NCBI GenBank assembly: GCA_027490955.1
Contig: JAIXXB010000017.1
Coordinates: 1 to 59,618, forward strand
Reading direction: 5' to 3'
Origin: Rhodobacter sp.
GTDB taxonomy: Bacteria; Pseudomonadota; Alphaproteobacteria; Rhodobacterales; Rhodobacteraceae
DNA: 59,618 nucleotides
In this document: piece by piece, positions 52,313 through 59,618 of the stretch
Layout: each line of letters begins with the position of its first letter
Numbering within the stretch: position 1 is the stretch's first letter
The notes under the pieces: generated by a model
What the model was told of the DNA's origin: nothing
Seen by the model: the letters and a program-made list of their open reading frames with translations, nothing else
Databases searched by the model: none
Program-made: the position numbers and the translations under genes

Positions 52313-53743
52313 TCACCCGTGTTTGATCATCACATGGCGCACCACAGTGTAATCCTCTAGCGCATAGGATGACATATCTTTGCCATAGCCAGATTGCTTT
52401 AGCCCGCCATGCGGCATTTCGTTGGTCAGCATAAAATGGGTGTTGATCCATGTGCAGCCATAGCGCAGCCGCGCCGCCGTTTCCATGGCGCGGCCCACAT
52501 CACGCGTCCATACAGACGAGGCCAGCCCATATTCACTGTCATTGGCCCAAGTGACCGCTTGGTCAACATCGTCAAATGCCGTGATCGACACAACAGGGCC
52601 AAACACCTCGCGCCGCACAATTTCATCTTGTTGTCTGGCACCTGCAATAACAGTTGGCTTGTAGTAATTGCCCTGTTCCATCGCCTCGCCGCCCGTGGTG
52701 ATTTGGATATGATTTTGATCGCGGGCGCGGTTGACAAAACTGGCCACGCGGTCGCGCTGGCGCTGGCTGATCAGCGGCCCGATTTCATTGGTCGTGTCAT
52801 CCTCGGCCCCCAAGGTGATCGACGCCGCCGCTGCCGTCAAATCAGCGACCAGATTATCGTAGATTTTTTTATGCGCATAGACGCGGCAGGCTGCTGTGCA
52901 ATCCTGCCCTGCGTTGTAAAAGGAAAAGGCGCGCAATCCATCGACCACGCTGGCCACATCCGCATCATCAAATACCAAAACAGGGGCCTTGCCGCCCAGT
53001 TCCAAATGCGTGCGCTTGACAGTTTTTGCGGCGGCATCCAGCATCTTGCGCCCCGTGGCGACATCCCCCGTCAGCGAGATCATATCCACACCTGGGTGGT
53101 TAATCAGGTAACTGCCCACGCTTTGCCCGCGCCCTGTGACCACATTCACAACACCTTCGGGCAATTCTTCTGCCAAAATCTGCGCCATCTTCAGCGCTGT
53201 CAGCGGTGTTTGTTCCGAAGGTTTGAACACCACAGTATTGCCCCCGCCTATGGCTGGCCCAAGTTTCCATGCCATCATCATCAGCGGGTAATTCCATGGC
53301 GCAATCGAGGCGATCACCCCAATCGCATCGCGGCGGACCATCGAGGTATGGCCGGGCAGATACTCGCCCGCCACTGTGCCCTGCTGGCAGCGCACCGCGC
53401 CCGCAAAAAAGCGATAGCAATCGACAATTGCGGGTATCTCATCATTGCGCGCAGCATTGATCGGCTTGCCGCAATTCAGCGCCTCTAGCGCGGCGAAACT
53501 ATCGGCCTCAGCCTCGATGCGATCTGCAATGCGCAACAGGGCAGAGGAACGCTCGAGAGGGGTGGTGCGTGACCAATGGTCAAAGGCTTTGCGCGCGGCG
53601 GCGACTGCACGATCCACTTGCCCAGTTGAGGCATCGGCCAATTCCAAAATCAGTGCGCCATTGCGCGGGTTGATGATTTGTTCGGCTGTATCTTGGCCCG
53701 CCTCAAACGCGCCACCGATTAAAAGCTGTGTATGTAGGGTCAT
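52313..53743 (-). CDS. patD: Gamma-aminobutyraldehyde dehydrogenase (PatD-like)
   Basis: 476 aa from ATG 53743 (AAAGGA upstream). Aldehyde dehydrogenase with [26 protein letters not shown] (catalytic Glu, about 250) and [15 protein letters not shown] (catalytic Cys, about 284). The [11 protein letters not shown] form is typical of aminobutyraldehyde dehydrogenases of putrescine breakdown. Downstream gene of a ydcSTUV-type transporter operon, as in E. coli ydcSTUVW. No putrescine transaminase is in the window. Confidence 0.85.
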   Translation of the reverse strand: MTLHTQLLIGGAFEAGQDTAEQIINPRNGALILELADASTGQVDRAVAAARKAFDHWSRTTPLERSSALLRIADRIEAEADSFAALEALNCGKPINAARNDEIPAIVDCYRFFAGAVRCQQGTVAGEYLPGHTSMVRRDAIGVIASIAPWNYPLMMMAWKLGPAIGGGNTVVFKPSEQTPLTALKMAQILAEELPEGVVNVVTGRGQSVGSYLINHPGVDMISLTGDVATGRKMLDAAAKTVKRTHLELGGKAPVLVFDDADVASVVDGLRAFSFYNAGQDCTAACRVYAHKKIYDNLVADLTAAAASITLGAEDDTTNEIGPLISQRQRDRVASFVNRARDQNHIQITTGGEAMEQGNYYKPTVIAGARQQDEIVRREVFGPVVSITAFDDVDQAVTWANDSEYGLASSVWTRDVGRAMETAARLRYGCTWINTHFMLTNEMPHGGLKQSGYGKDMSSYALEDYTVVRHVMIKHG

Positions 53744-53754
53744 GGCCTGTCCTT

Positions 53755-54561
53755 TCATTTGCCCCCGCCTGCTGTATCTGACCCGTTTCGGGTAAGGTAA
53801 TAGGCAGCGAGGATAGGGAAAAACGTTGCGGCGAAGACAATCATCGCAACCACATTGGTCACGGGCCGCTCGCGCGGGCGGATCAATTCCTCTAGCATCC
53901 ATATGGGCAAGGTCGCCTGCTGTCCCGCGGTGAAGGTGGTGACAATCACCTCATCAAAAGACAGGGCAAAGGCCAGCATCCCCCCAGCCAGCAGCGCCGT
54001 ACCAAGATTGGGCAAAAGCACGTGCCAAAAGGTCTGAAAGGCATTGGCGCCCAAATCGGCGCTTGCCTCTAGAATGCCCCCCGACAGGCGGCGAAACCGC
54101 GCCACGGCGTTGTTATAGACGATAACGATACAAAAGGTGGCATGGCCCAGAATGATCGTCCAAGTGGAAAACGGAATGTCCATAATCCCAAAGGCCGACC
54201 GCAGCGAGATGCCTGTAATCACCCCAGGCAGCGCGATGGGCAGCACAATCAGCAGGCTGATCTGTTCGCGCCCAAAGAACGTGGCGCGGGACATGGCAGC
54301 AGAAACCAACGTGCCTAGGATCATGGCCAGCAGGGTTGCAATCGTGGCCACATGCAGCGACAGCCATAGCGATTCCCAAATATCGGGGCGCTCCCATGCG
54401 GCGGCAAACCACTGTGTTGTCAAACCCGGCGGCGGGAAAACATAGGTGCGCTCTTCTGTGGTGAAGGCATAAAGGAAGATCAGCAGAATCGGCAGATGCA
54501 GGAACAACAGCCCTGCGATGGCCGCGATTTTCAGCGATAGGGGCGCGCGGTTAGAGTGCAT
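53755..54561 (-). CDS. Polyamine-type ABC transporter permease (PotC/YdcV-like)
   Basis: 268 aa from ATG 54561; an in-frame TTG at 54564 precedes it. Six transmembrane helices and the EAA-loop region [24 protein letters not shown] (about 160-185) that contacts the ATPase. Overlaps the partner permease gene by 11 bp. Confidence 0.88.
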   Translation of the reverse strand: MHSNRAPLSLKIAAIAGLLFLHLPILLIFLYAFTTEERTYVFPPPGLTTQWFAAAWERPDIWESLWLSLHVATIATLLAMILGTLVSAAMSRATFFGREQISLLIVLPIALPGVITGISLRSAFGIMDIPFSTWTIILGHATFCIVIVYNNAVARFRRLSGGILEASADLGANAFQTFWHVLLPNLGTALLAGGMLAFALSFDEVIVTTFTAGQQATLPIWMLEELIRPRERPVTNVVAMIVFAATFFPILAAYYLTRNGSDTAGGGK

Positions 54562-55489
54562 CAAATGCCCCCGCGCGTTTGGCCAGCGTCAGGTAAATCA
54601 GCATGATCACAATTGGCACCACGGCAAAAGCCGCAGCCAGTGGGATGTTTCCCGCCGTGCCCTGCAACTGATACACTGCCATGCCAATAAAATTGGCCGA
54701 ATTCCCCACGATTTGCGGGATGATGTAATCACCCATCGTCAGCGAAAAGGTAAAGATCGACCCTGCAATCACACCCGGCAAGGCAAGGGGCAGGATCACA
54801 GTGCGAAAGGTTTGCGCGCGCGTTGCCCCCAGATCGCTGGACGCCTCTAGCAAAGATACTGGCACGCGCTCCAGCGAGGCTTGCATGGGCAAAATCATGT
54901 AGGGAATCCAGACATAGACAAAAACCGCAAACATTCCCAAGTAGCTGGTCGACAGAGAATTGCCGCCAATCACAGGCAGGCTGAGCAGCGCTTGCAGCAT
55001 CCCACCTGTATGGGTGGCCTCGGCCATCCAAGTGATGATGCCTTCTTTGGCCAAAATCAGCTTCCACGCATAGATTTTCACCAGATAAGATGACCACAAG
55101 GGCAGCATCACCCCCAGATAAAACAGCGCCTTGGCGCGCCCGCGCGCATAGCGTGCAGCATAATAGGCAATCGGAAAGGCCAGCAGCGCACAGCCGATGG
55201 TGACGGCCGCCGACATGATCAATGTGCGCAAAATCACATCAAAATTCGACGGGCGCAGCAGTTCAGCATAGGTTTTCAAGGTGAACTCTGGCACCACCAT
55301 GCCCGAAAATTCGTCGATGGAATAAAAGCTTTGCAGCAGCAGCGCCGCCAAAGATCCAAGGTAAACCACGCCCAACCACAGCAGCGGCGGGGCCAGCAGC
55401 AGCGCCAAAAACAGGCGCGGCCTGCGCCAAAACAGCGCCGACATCTTATCGCCAAGCCCGCGTTCGGGCAGAATAGCGGGGGCGGTCAT
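54551..55489 (-). CDS. Polyamine-type ABC transporter permease (PotB/YdcU-like)
   Basis: 312 aa from ATG 55489 (MTAPAILPERGLGDKMSALF); a TTG 6 codons upstream is also in frame and no clear Shine-Dalgarno sequence decides. Six transmembrane helices plus an N-terminal helix; the EAA-loop region SLLEASSDLGATRAQTFRTVILPLALPG is at about 215-243. Confidence 0.88.
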   Translation of the reverse strand: MTAPAILPERGLGDKMSALFWRRPRLFLALLLAPPLLWLGVVYLGSLAALLLQSFYSIDEFSGMVVPEFTLKTYAELLRPSNFDVILRTLIMSAAVTIGCALLAFPIAYYAARYARGRAKALFYLGVMLPLWSSYLVKIYAWKLILAKEGIITWMAEATHTGGMLQALLSLPVIGGNSLSTSYLGMFAVFVYVWIPYMILPMQASLERVPVSLLEASSDLGATRAQTFRTVILPLALPGVIAGSIFTFSLTMGDYIIPQIVGNSANFIGMAVYQLQGTAGNIPLAAAFAVVPIVIMLIYLTLAKRAGAFDAL

Positions 55490-55520
55490 AGCGGCAACAC
55501 GGGGCAAAAGGGGCGGGGCA

Positions 55521-56519
55521 TTATCCTGCCTCCATCATGTGCAAATCATGCAAGTCTACCGCAATGCCCACCCGCGCGCCCTGATCGGGCAGGGCCTGCC
55601 CTGCGGGCACCAAGGCGGCAATTTCCACGCCGTTGCACTGTGCAATAACCCGCGTCGCCGCCCCCAAATAGCGCAGTGCGCTGACCTCGCCCATCACGGC
55701 GCTTTGCGCAGCAAGGCGGGTTTTTTCGGGCCGCAAGCTGGCCCATTTGGCAGGGCCGCCCAAGGCTTGCGTGACAGCAGGTGGCAATACATTGGAAGAG
55801 CCGACAAAATCGGCCACAAAGCGGCTGCTTGGCCGCGCATAAATATCCTCGGGCGCGCCAACCTGTGCGATGCGCCCTTCGTTGAAAACCGCCAGACTAT
55901 CGGCCATGGAAAGGGCCTCATGCTGATCATGAGTGACAAACACAAAGGTGATGCCAAGACGCTTTTGCAGGGCCTTCAATTCATCCTGCATGGCTTCGCG
56001 CAGTTTCAAATCCAGCGCGCCCAACGGTTCGTCCAGCAGCAAAACCCGCGGCTCATTGACCAAGGCACGCGCCAAGGCCACCCGCTGGCGCTGCCCGCCA
56101 GACAATTGACCAGGCTTACGTTCGCCATAGCCTGACAATTTGACCACCGACAGCATTTCTTCGGCCTTGGCATAGCGCTGACTGCGGCCCATCCCCTTTA
56201 CCATCAGCCCATAGGCGACATTGTCGCGCACATTCATATGCGGAAACAGCGCGTAATCTTGAAAGACAGTGTTCACATTGCGCCGATTGGGCGGGATCGC
56301 CGACACATCCTGCCCGAAAATCCGAATGCTGCCTGATGTGGGCTGCTCGAACCCCGAAATCAGCCGCAGGCAGGTGGTTTTACCCGACCCAGACGGCCCC
56401 AGCATGGCGAAAAAGCTGCCCTCGGCAATGGTCAGGTTCACCTGATCCACGGCGCGCACAGGGGCGGCAGGGCTGCCAAAATGGCGCGAAAGTGACAAAA
56501 ACTCGATTGCGGCAATCAT
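55521..56519 (-). CDS. Polyamine-type ABC transporter ATP-binding protein (PotA/YdcT-like)
   Basis: 332 aa from ATG 56519 with AAGG upstream; the frame also has a TTG at 56531. Walker [10 protein letters not shown] (about 43), signature [15 protein letters not shown] (about 140) and Walker [13 protein letters not shown]. The C-terminal TOBE domain runs to about 330. Powers the PotB/PotC-like pair. Confidence 0.93.
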   Translation of the reverse strand: MIAAIEFLSLSRHFGSPAAPVRAVDQVNLTIAEGSFFAMLGPSGSGKTTCLRLISGFEQPTSGSIRIFGQDVSAIPPNRRNVNTVFQDYALFPHMNVRDNVAYGLMVKGMGRSQRYAKAEEMLSVVKLSGYGERKPGQLSGGQRQRVALARALVNEPRVLLLDEPLGALDLKLREAMQDELKALQKRLGITFVFVTHDQHEALSMADSLAVFNEGRIAQVGAPEDIYARPSSRFVADFVGSSNVLPPAVTQALGGPAKWASLRPEKTRLAAQSAVMGEVSALRYLGAATRVIAQCNGVEIAALVPAGQALPDQGARVGIAVDLHDLHMMEAG

Positions 56520-56554
56520 ACGGGCCTTCAAATCTGTTGGAAAGGGAGGGAGAG

Positions 56555-56584
56555 GCTCGCCCCCAAAACAGGTTGGGGGCGAGC
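56555..56584 (-). terminator. Hairpin between binding-protein and ATPase genes
   Basis: Perfect 12-bp inverted repeat GCTCGCCCCCAA-AACAGG-TTGGGGGCGAGC. No U-run follows on the minus strand, so it looks more like an RNA-stabilising or partial terminator stem than a true terminator. It occupies the same position in its operon as the rhaS/rhaT hairpin. Confidence 0.7.
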
Positions 56585-56591
56585 AGGGGGA

Positions 56592-57749
56592 TCAGCGGCC
56601 GCCGATCACGCCGATATAGTCAGACACCCAGCGATAATAGGGCACGCAGGCACCTTCGCCTTGCGAGCAGTTGGCGGTTGGGGTCGTCCAGAAGCGGATT
56701 TTCTCGAAATCATCCAGACCATTGGCCGTGCAGCCTTCGGCTGTTTGCATACCGCGTCCATCGGTGCAGGCGGCAGGAACCGCAGGGTTCGCACCAAACC
56801 AAACCGACAGGTCTGCCTGCAGGTTGGATGCCAGCGAGTGTTCCATCCACTTATAGGCGCAGTTGGGGTGCTTGCTGTCGACATGCATCATCGTGGTGTC
56901 GGCCCAGCCCGTTGCCCCCTCTTGCGGGATGGTCGAGGCCACGGGCTGGCCTTCAGATTTCAAAATATTCACTTGGAACGGCCAAGACCCCGATGCAACC
57001 ACGCCTTCGTTTTTGAAATCATCCATTTGGATAAAGGCGTCATGCCAATAGCGGCCCACCAATTGGCGCTGCCCGCGCAACAGCTCTATCGCGGCTGCAT
57101 ATTGCGCATCGTTCAGCTCGTAGGGCGAGGTGATGCCCAATTCGGGTTTATGGAACATCAGATATTGGGCAGCATCGGCAATGTGGATCGGCCCGTCATA
57201 GGCCTGCACGCGCCCTTCGTTCGACTTGCCATCGGGCAAATCCATTTTTTCAAAGACCACGTTCCACGAGGTTGGCGGCTCTTTGAACACTTCGGTGTTA
57301 TACATCAGCACGTTCGGCCCCCACATATAGGGCACGCCATAATGCACCCCGTTCACTGTGTGCCAAGGCGCGTCTTTTAGGCGATCATCAATTGTTGACC
57401 ACGAGGGGATTAGATCAATATTGATCGGCTGCACGCGTCCGCCCGCAATCAGGCGCAAGGATGCATCGCCCGATGCCGTAACAAGGTCAAAGCCGCCTTC
57501 GTTCATCAGCGCGACCATTTCATCCGAGGTATTCGCCGTTTTCACCGACACTTTGCAGCCTGTGTCAGCCTCGAATTTTGTCACCCAATCAAAGGCTTTG
57601 TCGGTTTCGCCGCGTTCAATATATCCTGCCCATGCCACAATGGACACTTCGCCTTCACCATCGCCAATGGCCGTAACCTGCGCAAAGGCGGGGGTAAAGG
57701 ACATCGCAAAGGATAATGCGGTGGTGGTCAAAAGCTTGAATTTCTTCAT
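56592..57749 (-). CDS. Polyamine-type ABC transporter substrate-binding protein (PotD/YdcS-like)
   Basis: 385 aa from ATG 57749, with a GGGAG Shine-Dalgarno region; an in-frame start 12 codons upstream is rejected. Signal peptide about 1-24 (KKFKLLTTTALSFAMSF, then AFAQV). Type 2 periplasmic-binding fold with AWAGYIERGETDKAFDWVTK, NEGGFDLVTASGDASLRLI, YGVPYMWGPNVLMYN and a late Cys-rich CSQGEGACVPYYRW. Like YdcS, it would bind putrescine or a related amine. Confidence 0.87.
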   Translation of the reverse strand: MKKFKLLTTTALSFAMSFTPAFAQVTAIGDGEGEVSIVAWAGYIERGETDKAFDWVTKFEADTGCKVSVKTANTSDEMVALMNEGGFDLVTASGDASLRLIAGGRVQPINIDLIPSWSTIDDRLKDAPWHTVNGVHYGVPYMWGPNVLMYNTEVFKEPPTSWNVVFEKMDLPDGKSNEGRVQAYDGPIHIADAAQYLMFHKPELGITSPYELNDAQYAAAIELLRGQRQLVGRYWHDAFIQMDDFKNEGVVASGSWPFQVNILKSEGQPVASTIPQEGATGWADTTMMHVDSKHPNCAYKWMEHSLASNLQADLSVWFGANPAVPAACTDGRGMQTAEGCTANGLDDFEKIRFWTTPTANCSQGEGACVPYYRWVSDYIGVIGGR

Positions 57750-57913
57750 GTAAAGACTCCCTGTTGTTGGGCCTGCCAAAGGCAAGGCACATTTCTGGTG
57801 ACGCCAGTTTCTTATTCATTGCGGAAGGTTGGGGCGCAGGCGCAGTTATTGCAACCGCAAAAGACAGAACGATGATATCGGAATTTCCGATGGCAGGGGC
57901 AGGGCAGCGGAAA

Positions 57914-58816
57914 TCACCGCTCGGGCAGGCCCGCCTGCGCCGTGCGCACAAAATTCAGCGCGGGGGGTGACAGCGGCGCGCCGCGGCGCCATGCCAGCCC
58001 CACTTGCACCGAGGGCAGGTCGCCCGACACATCCCGAATGATGATACGATCGCCTTCCAGCGACCAAGGCCGATAGACAAGGCTTGGCAAAATTGCCAGC
58101 CCCGCCCCCGTTGCCACCAGCGAACGGACAGCCTCTACACTGCGGGTGCGAAAGGCCACATCGGGTTTTACGTGCAGCGTGGACATTAACTTGTGCGTCG
58201 ATTCCTCAATCTCGTCCACCATGAGCTGAATCAGCGGCAGGCCCGCCAGATCACCCAAGACAATCCGCTCTTGATCGGCCAAAGGATGGCCCAAAGGCAG
58301 CCACAGCCGATAGGGCGACACCAGCAGCGTTTCCACATTCATGGCCATGCGGTCTTTCACCGAAGATGTCAGAATAACCGCCACATCCAATTCGCCACCA
58401 ATCAGCAGATGCTGCAAATAGTCGCCATTATCCTCGACAACCGAAAGTTCGACCTGCGGGAAAGCCCGCCGAAACCTGCGCAGAATATCCGACAGCACGT
58501 AACCTGCCACCAGCGACGTAACCCCCAGCGAAAGCCTGCCCTTCAACGGTTCGTTTTCACTGGCAAAAGAGATCCGCGACGTGGCGACATCCGCCAGAAT
58601 CTGCCGCGCATGGCGCAAAAAGGCACTGCCCTTTTGCGTAATCAACAGGCCCCGTGCCATGCGTTCAAACAGCTGAACGCCCAAATCATCCTCTAGCGCT
58701 TGGATCGCTTCGGTGACGGAGGATTGCGAAATAGACAACTCACGCGCAGCGCCCGTGACTGACCCAGCTTCGGCGGCGGCGATGAAGAATTGCAGCTGTC
58801 TTAAGGTAAAGGCCAT
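57914..58816 (-). CDS. LysR-family transcriptional regulator (ydc/pat operon)
   Basis: 300 aa from ATG 58816 (MAFTLRQLQFFIAAAEAGSV); upstream in-frame codons to 58864 have no Shine-Dalgarno sequence. HTH with ARELSISQSSVTEAIQALED (about 25-45), effector domain 90-290 (GVTSLVAGYVLSDILRRFR, GELDVAVILTSSVKDRM, VRSLVATGAGLAILPSLVY). It lies upstream of, and on the same strand as, the transporter operon, so it probably controls it. Confidence 0.9.
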   Translation of the reverse strand: MAFTLRQLQFFIAAAEAGSVTGAARELSISQSSVTEAIQALEDDLGVQLFERMARGLLITQKGSAFLRHARQILADVATSRISFASENEPLKGRLSLGVTSLVAGYVLSDILRRFRRAFPQVELSVVEDNGDYLQHLLIGGELDVAVILTSSVKDRMAMNVETLLVSPYRLWLPLGHPLADQERIVLGDLAGLPLIQLMVDEIEESTHKLMSTLHVKPDVAFRTRSVEAVRSLVATGAGLAILPSLVYRPWSLEGDRIIIRDVSGDLPSVQVGLAWRRGAPLSPPALNFVRTAQAGLPER

Positions 58817-58997
58817 CCATCCGCCTGATCTGTTGTGGCAGTGAAGGCTAACGGATTTGCACAAATCTTCAAATGCAAAAGCGGCGAGGTCTGGGTTTTC
58901 GCGGGCAATGGCGCTTTGGAATGATTGTCAGAGGTGGTGTGGCTCTAGGCTGACGTGGCAGCGTTGATGGGGATTATGTTACGGCCAAGGCCCTAGG

Positions 58998-59027
58998 CCT
59001 ATGTGATGATAGCCACGACATCATAGG
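58998..59027. repeat. Imperfect inverted repeat
   Basis: CCTATGTGATG (58998-59008) and CATCATAGG (59019-59027) pair with a 2-nt bulge. It lies downstream of the small winged-helix-like gene, in the 251-bp gap 58817-59067, which otherwise shows nothing recognisable. Confidence 0.45.
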
Positions 59028-59067
59028 GCAACAGATAAGCGGCTGTAAAAAACATACGCCAAAAGCG

Positions 59068-59451
59068 CTATTTTCCCCAACCTTGGCGTTCCAACAAAAG
59101 TGGCGCAAGTTCATCAAGAATTTGCTCAGACGCAGCCAGACAAACCTGCGAGCGCTTTTTGCCCGGCCGTTCTTCAAAAATACCGACATCACGCATGGCT
59201 TTGAGCCGCAGCAAGATGCCAGACTGCCCGCAGTAGCGGGTCTTCACGTTATGCACCACTTCATAGACAGGTACGCCCGACTGGCCAGATTTGATGGTAT
59301 ATAACAGCGCTTCAAAGGCACCAAGATTTCCCGAGGCAAGCAGAAGGTTAGACGTAGACCCAAGGCCGCGCACGTAATTGATTTCAGCATCAGCAGCTTG
59401 GCTAAGCTGCAAAGGGGTCAGGTTTTTATAGCTTTCGGTTGTCATTTGCAT
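59068..59451 (-). CDS. Small winged-helix-like DNA-binding protein, unknown
   Basis: 127 aa from ATG 59451 (GGGA 5 nt upstream); ATG 59445 is an alternative, and the frame continues to 59517 inside the IS end. The sequence SNLLLASGNLGAFEALLYTI, YEVVHNVKTRYCGQSGILLR and DVGIFEERPGKKRSQVCLAA reads as helix-helix-recognition helix and wing of a MarR-like domain. The gene is more AT-rich than most of the window and abuts an insertion element, suggesting acquired DNA. Target unknown. Confidence 0.55.
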   Translation of the reverse strand: MQMTTESYKNLTPLQLSQAADAEINYVRGLGSTSNLLLASGNLGAFEALLYTIKSGQSGVPVYEVVHNVKTRYCGQSGILLRLKAMRDVGIFEERPGKKRSQVCLAASEQILDELAPLLLERQGWGK

Positions 59452-59502
59452 GAAATCCCATATTAGTCTCAATATGATAACCGAATTAACCATAAATTTA
59501 CT

Positions 59503-59618
59503 AGGCTCAGGACTCATAGCCAGAACAATACGATTGCGGCAAGTGCGCAGGCGGACAGGAAGATTTCTGGGCGTCGGTCGAACCGCATGGCGACCCTACG
59601 CCAATCCTTGATGCGCCC
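59503..59618 (-). mobile_element. IS5-family insertion sequence, 3' end only (right window edge)
   Basis: The terminal part of an IS, its other end outside the window. The likely tip is near GGCTCAGGACTC (about 59502-59513), next to CTAG (59501-59504), a common target-type sequence for this group. Only one end is visible, so element size and completeness are unknown. Confidence 0.6.
59514..59618 (-). CDS. IS5-family transposase, C-terminal 34 residues (partial)
   Basis: Reading from the right edge gives GRIKDWRRVAMRFDRRPEIF and then LSACALAAIVLFWL and a TGA stop at 59514-59516. The RIKDWRRVAMRFDRRPE segment with a hydrophobic VLFWL tail is the standard end of DDE transposases of the IS5 family (LKDWRRIATRYD-type). 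The remainder lies outside the window, so activity cannot be judged. Confidence 0.85.
   Translation of the reverse strand, partial: GRIKDWRRVAMRFDRRPEIFLSACALAAIVLFWL

Overview
The window looks like the chromosome of an alphaproteobacterium of the order Rhodobacterales (roseobacter/Paracoccaceae type). This is inferred from GC-rich coding with many GCGC runs, the many CUT2-type sugar ABC transporters, a giant RTX protein with roseobacter-style modules, a SoeABC/DmsABC-like molybdoenzyme and a rhizobial-style rhamnose locus (DeoR regulator, RhaD-SDR fusion). No rRNA, tRNA or CRISPR was seen. No 16S or other marker is present, so the genus cannot be named.

Layout. (1) 1-5513, minus: a giant RTX calcium-binding protein, running off the left edge. 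(2) 5514-6459: a long AT-rich regulatory gap. (3) 6460-9016: an IclR-type regulator divergent from two coupled membrane LytTR proteins. (4) 9113-14631: a SnoaL-like secreted protein, then a LysR regulator divergent from a six-gene operon (DoxX, VOC dioxygenase-like, two haem-type membrane proteins, DoxX, carboxylesterase). The operon resembles the Bacillus mhq quinone-detoxification genes. (5) 14714-21932: a LacI regulator divergent from class I aldolase, Gfo/Idh dehydrogenase, PfkB kinase, Zn-alcohol dehydrogenase, aldo/keto reductase and a guanidino-type ureohydrolase. This catabolic set has no obvious known substrate and is the best candidate for an undescribed pathway. (6) 21940-33800: complete L-rhamnose catabolism (rhaA, lldD-like, rhaD-SDR on minus; rhaR, rhaS-T-P-Q, rhaM, rhaK on plus). 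(7) 33823-35264: a small membrane protein and a divergent LysR regulator. (8) 35277-39681, minus: soeCBA-like molybdoenzyme operon. (9) 39831-52191: L-idonate/gluconate catabolism with a GntR-like LacI regulator, gntK, idnO, idnD, 2-hydroxyacid dehydrogenase, SMP-30 lactonase, 6-phosphogluconate dehydrogenase and a CUT2 ABC transporter. Four near-identical 16-bp palindromes tie these units into one regulon. (10) 52313-58816, minus: aminobutyraldehyde dehydrogenase with a ydcSTUV/pot-type ABC transporter and a LysR regulator. (11) 59068-59618: a small AT-rich winged-helix-like gene next to the 3' end of an IS5-family transposase cut by the right edge.

How it works together: most of the window is an accessory catabolic archipelago. 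Rhamnose goes to rhamnulose, rhamnulose-1-phosphate, then DHAP plus lactaldehyde; lactaldehyde goes to lactate and pyruvate through the SDR half of RhaD and the LldD-like flavoprotein. 2-Keto-L-gulonate/L-idonate would go to 5-ketogluconate, gluconate, 6-phosphogluconate and ribulose-5-phosphate. Each module has its own regulator, usually divergent, and in several cases a palindromic operator is visible. Gene-to-gene ATGA overlaps are very frequent.
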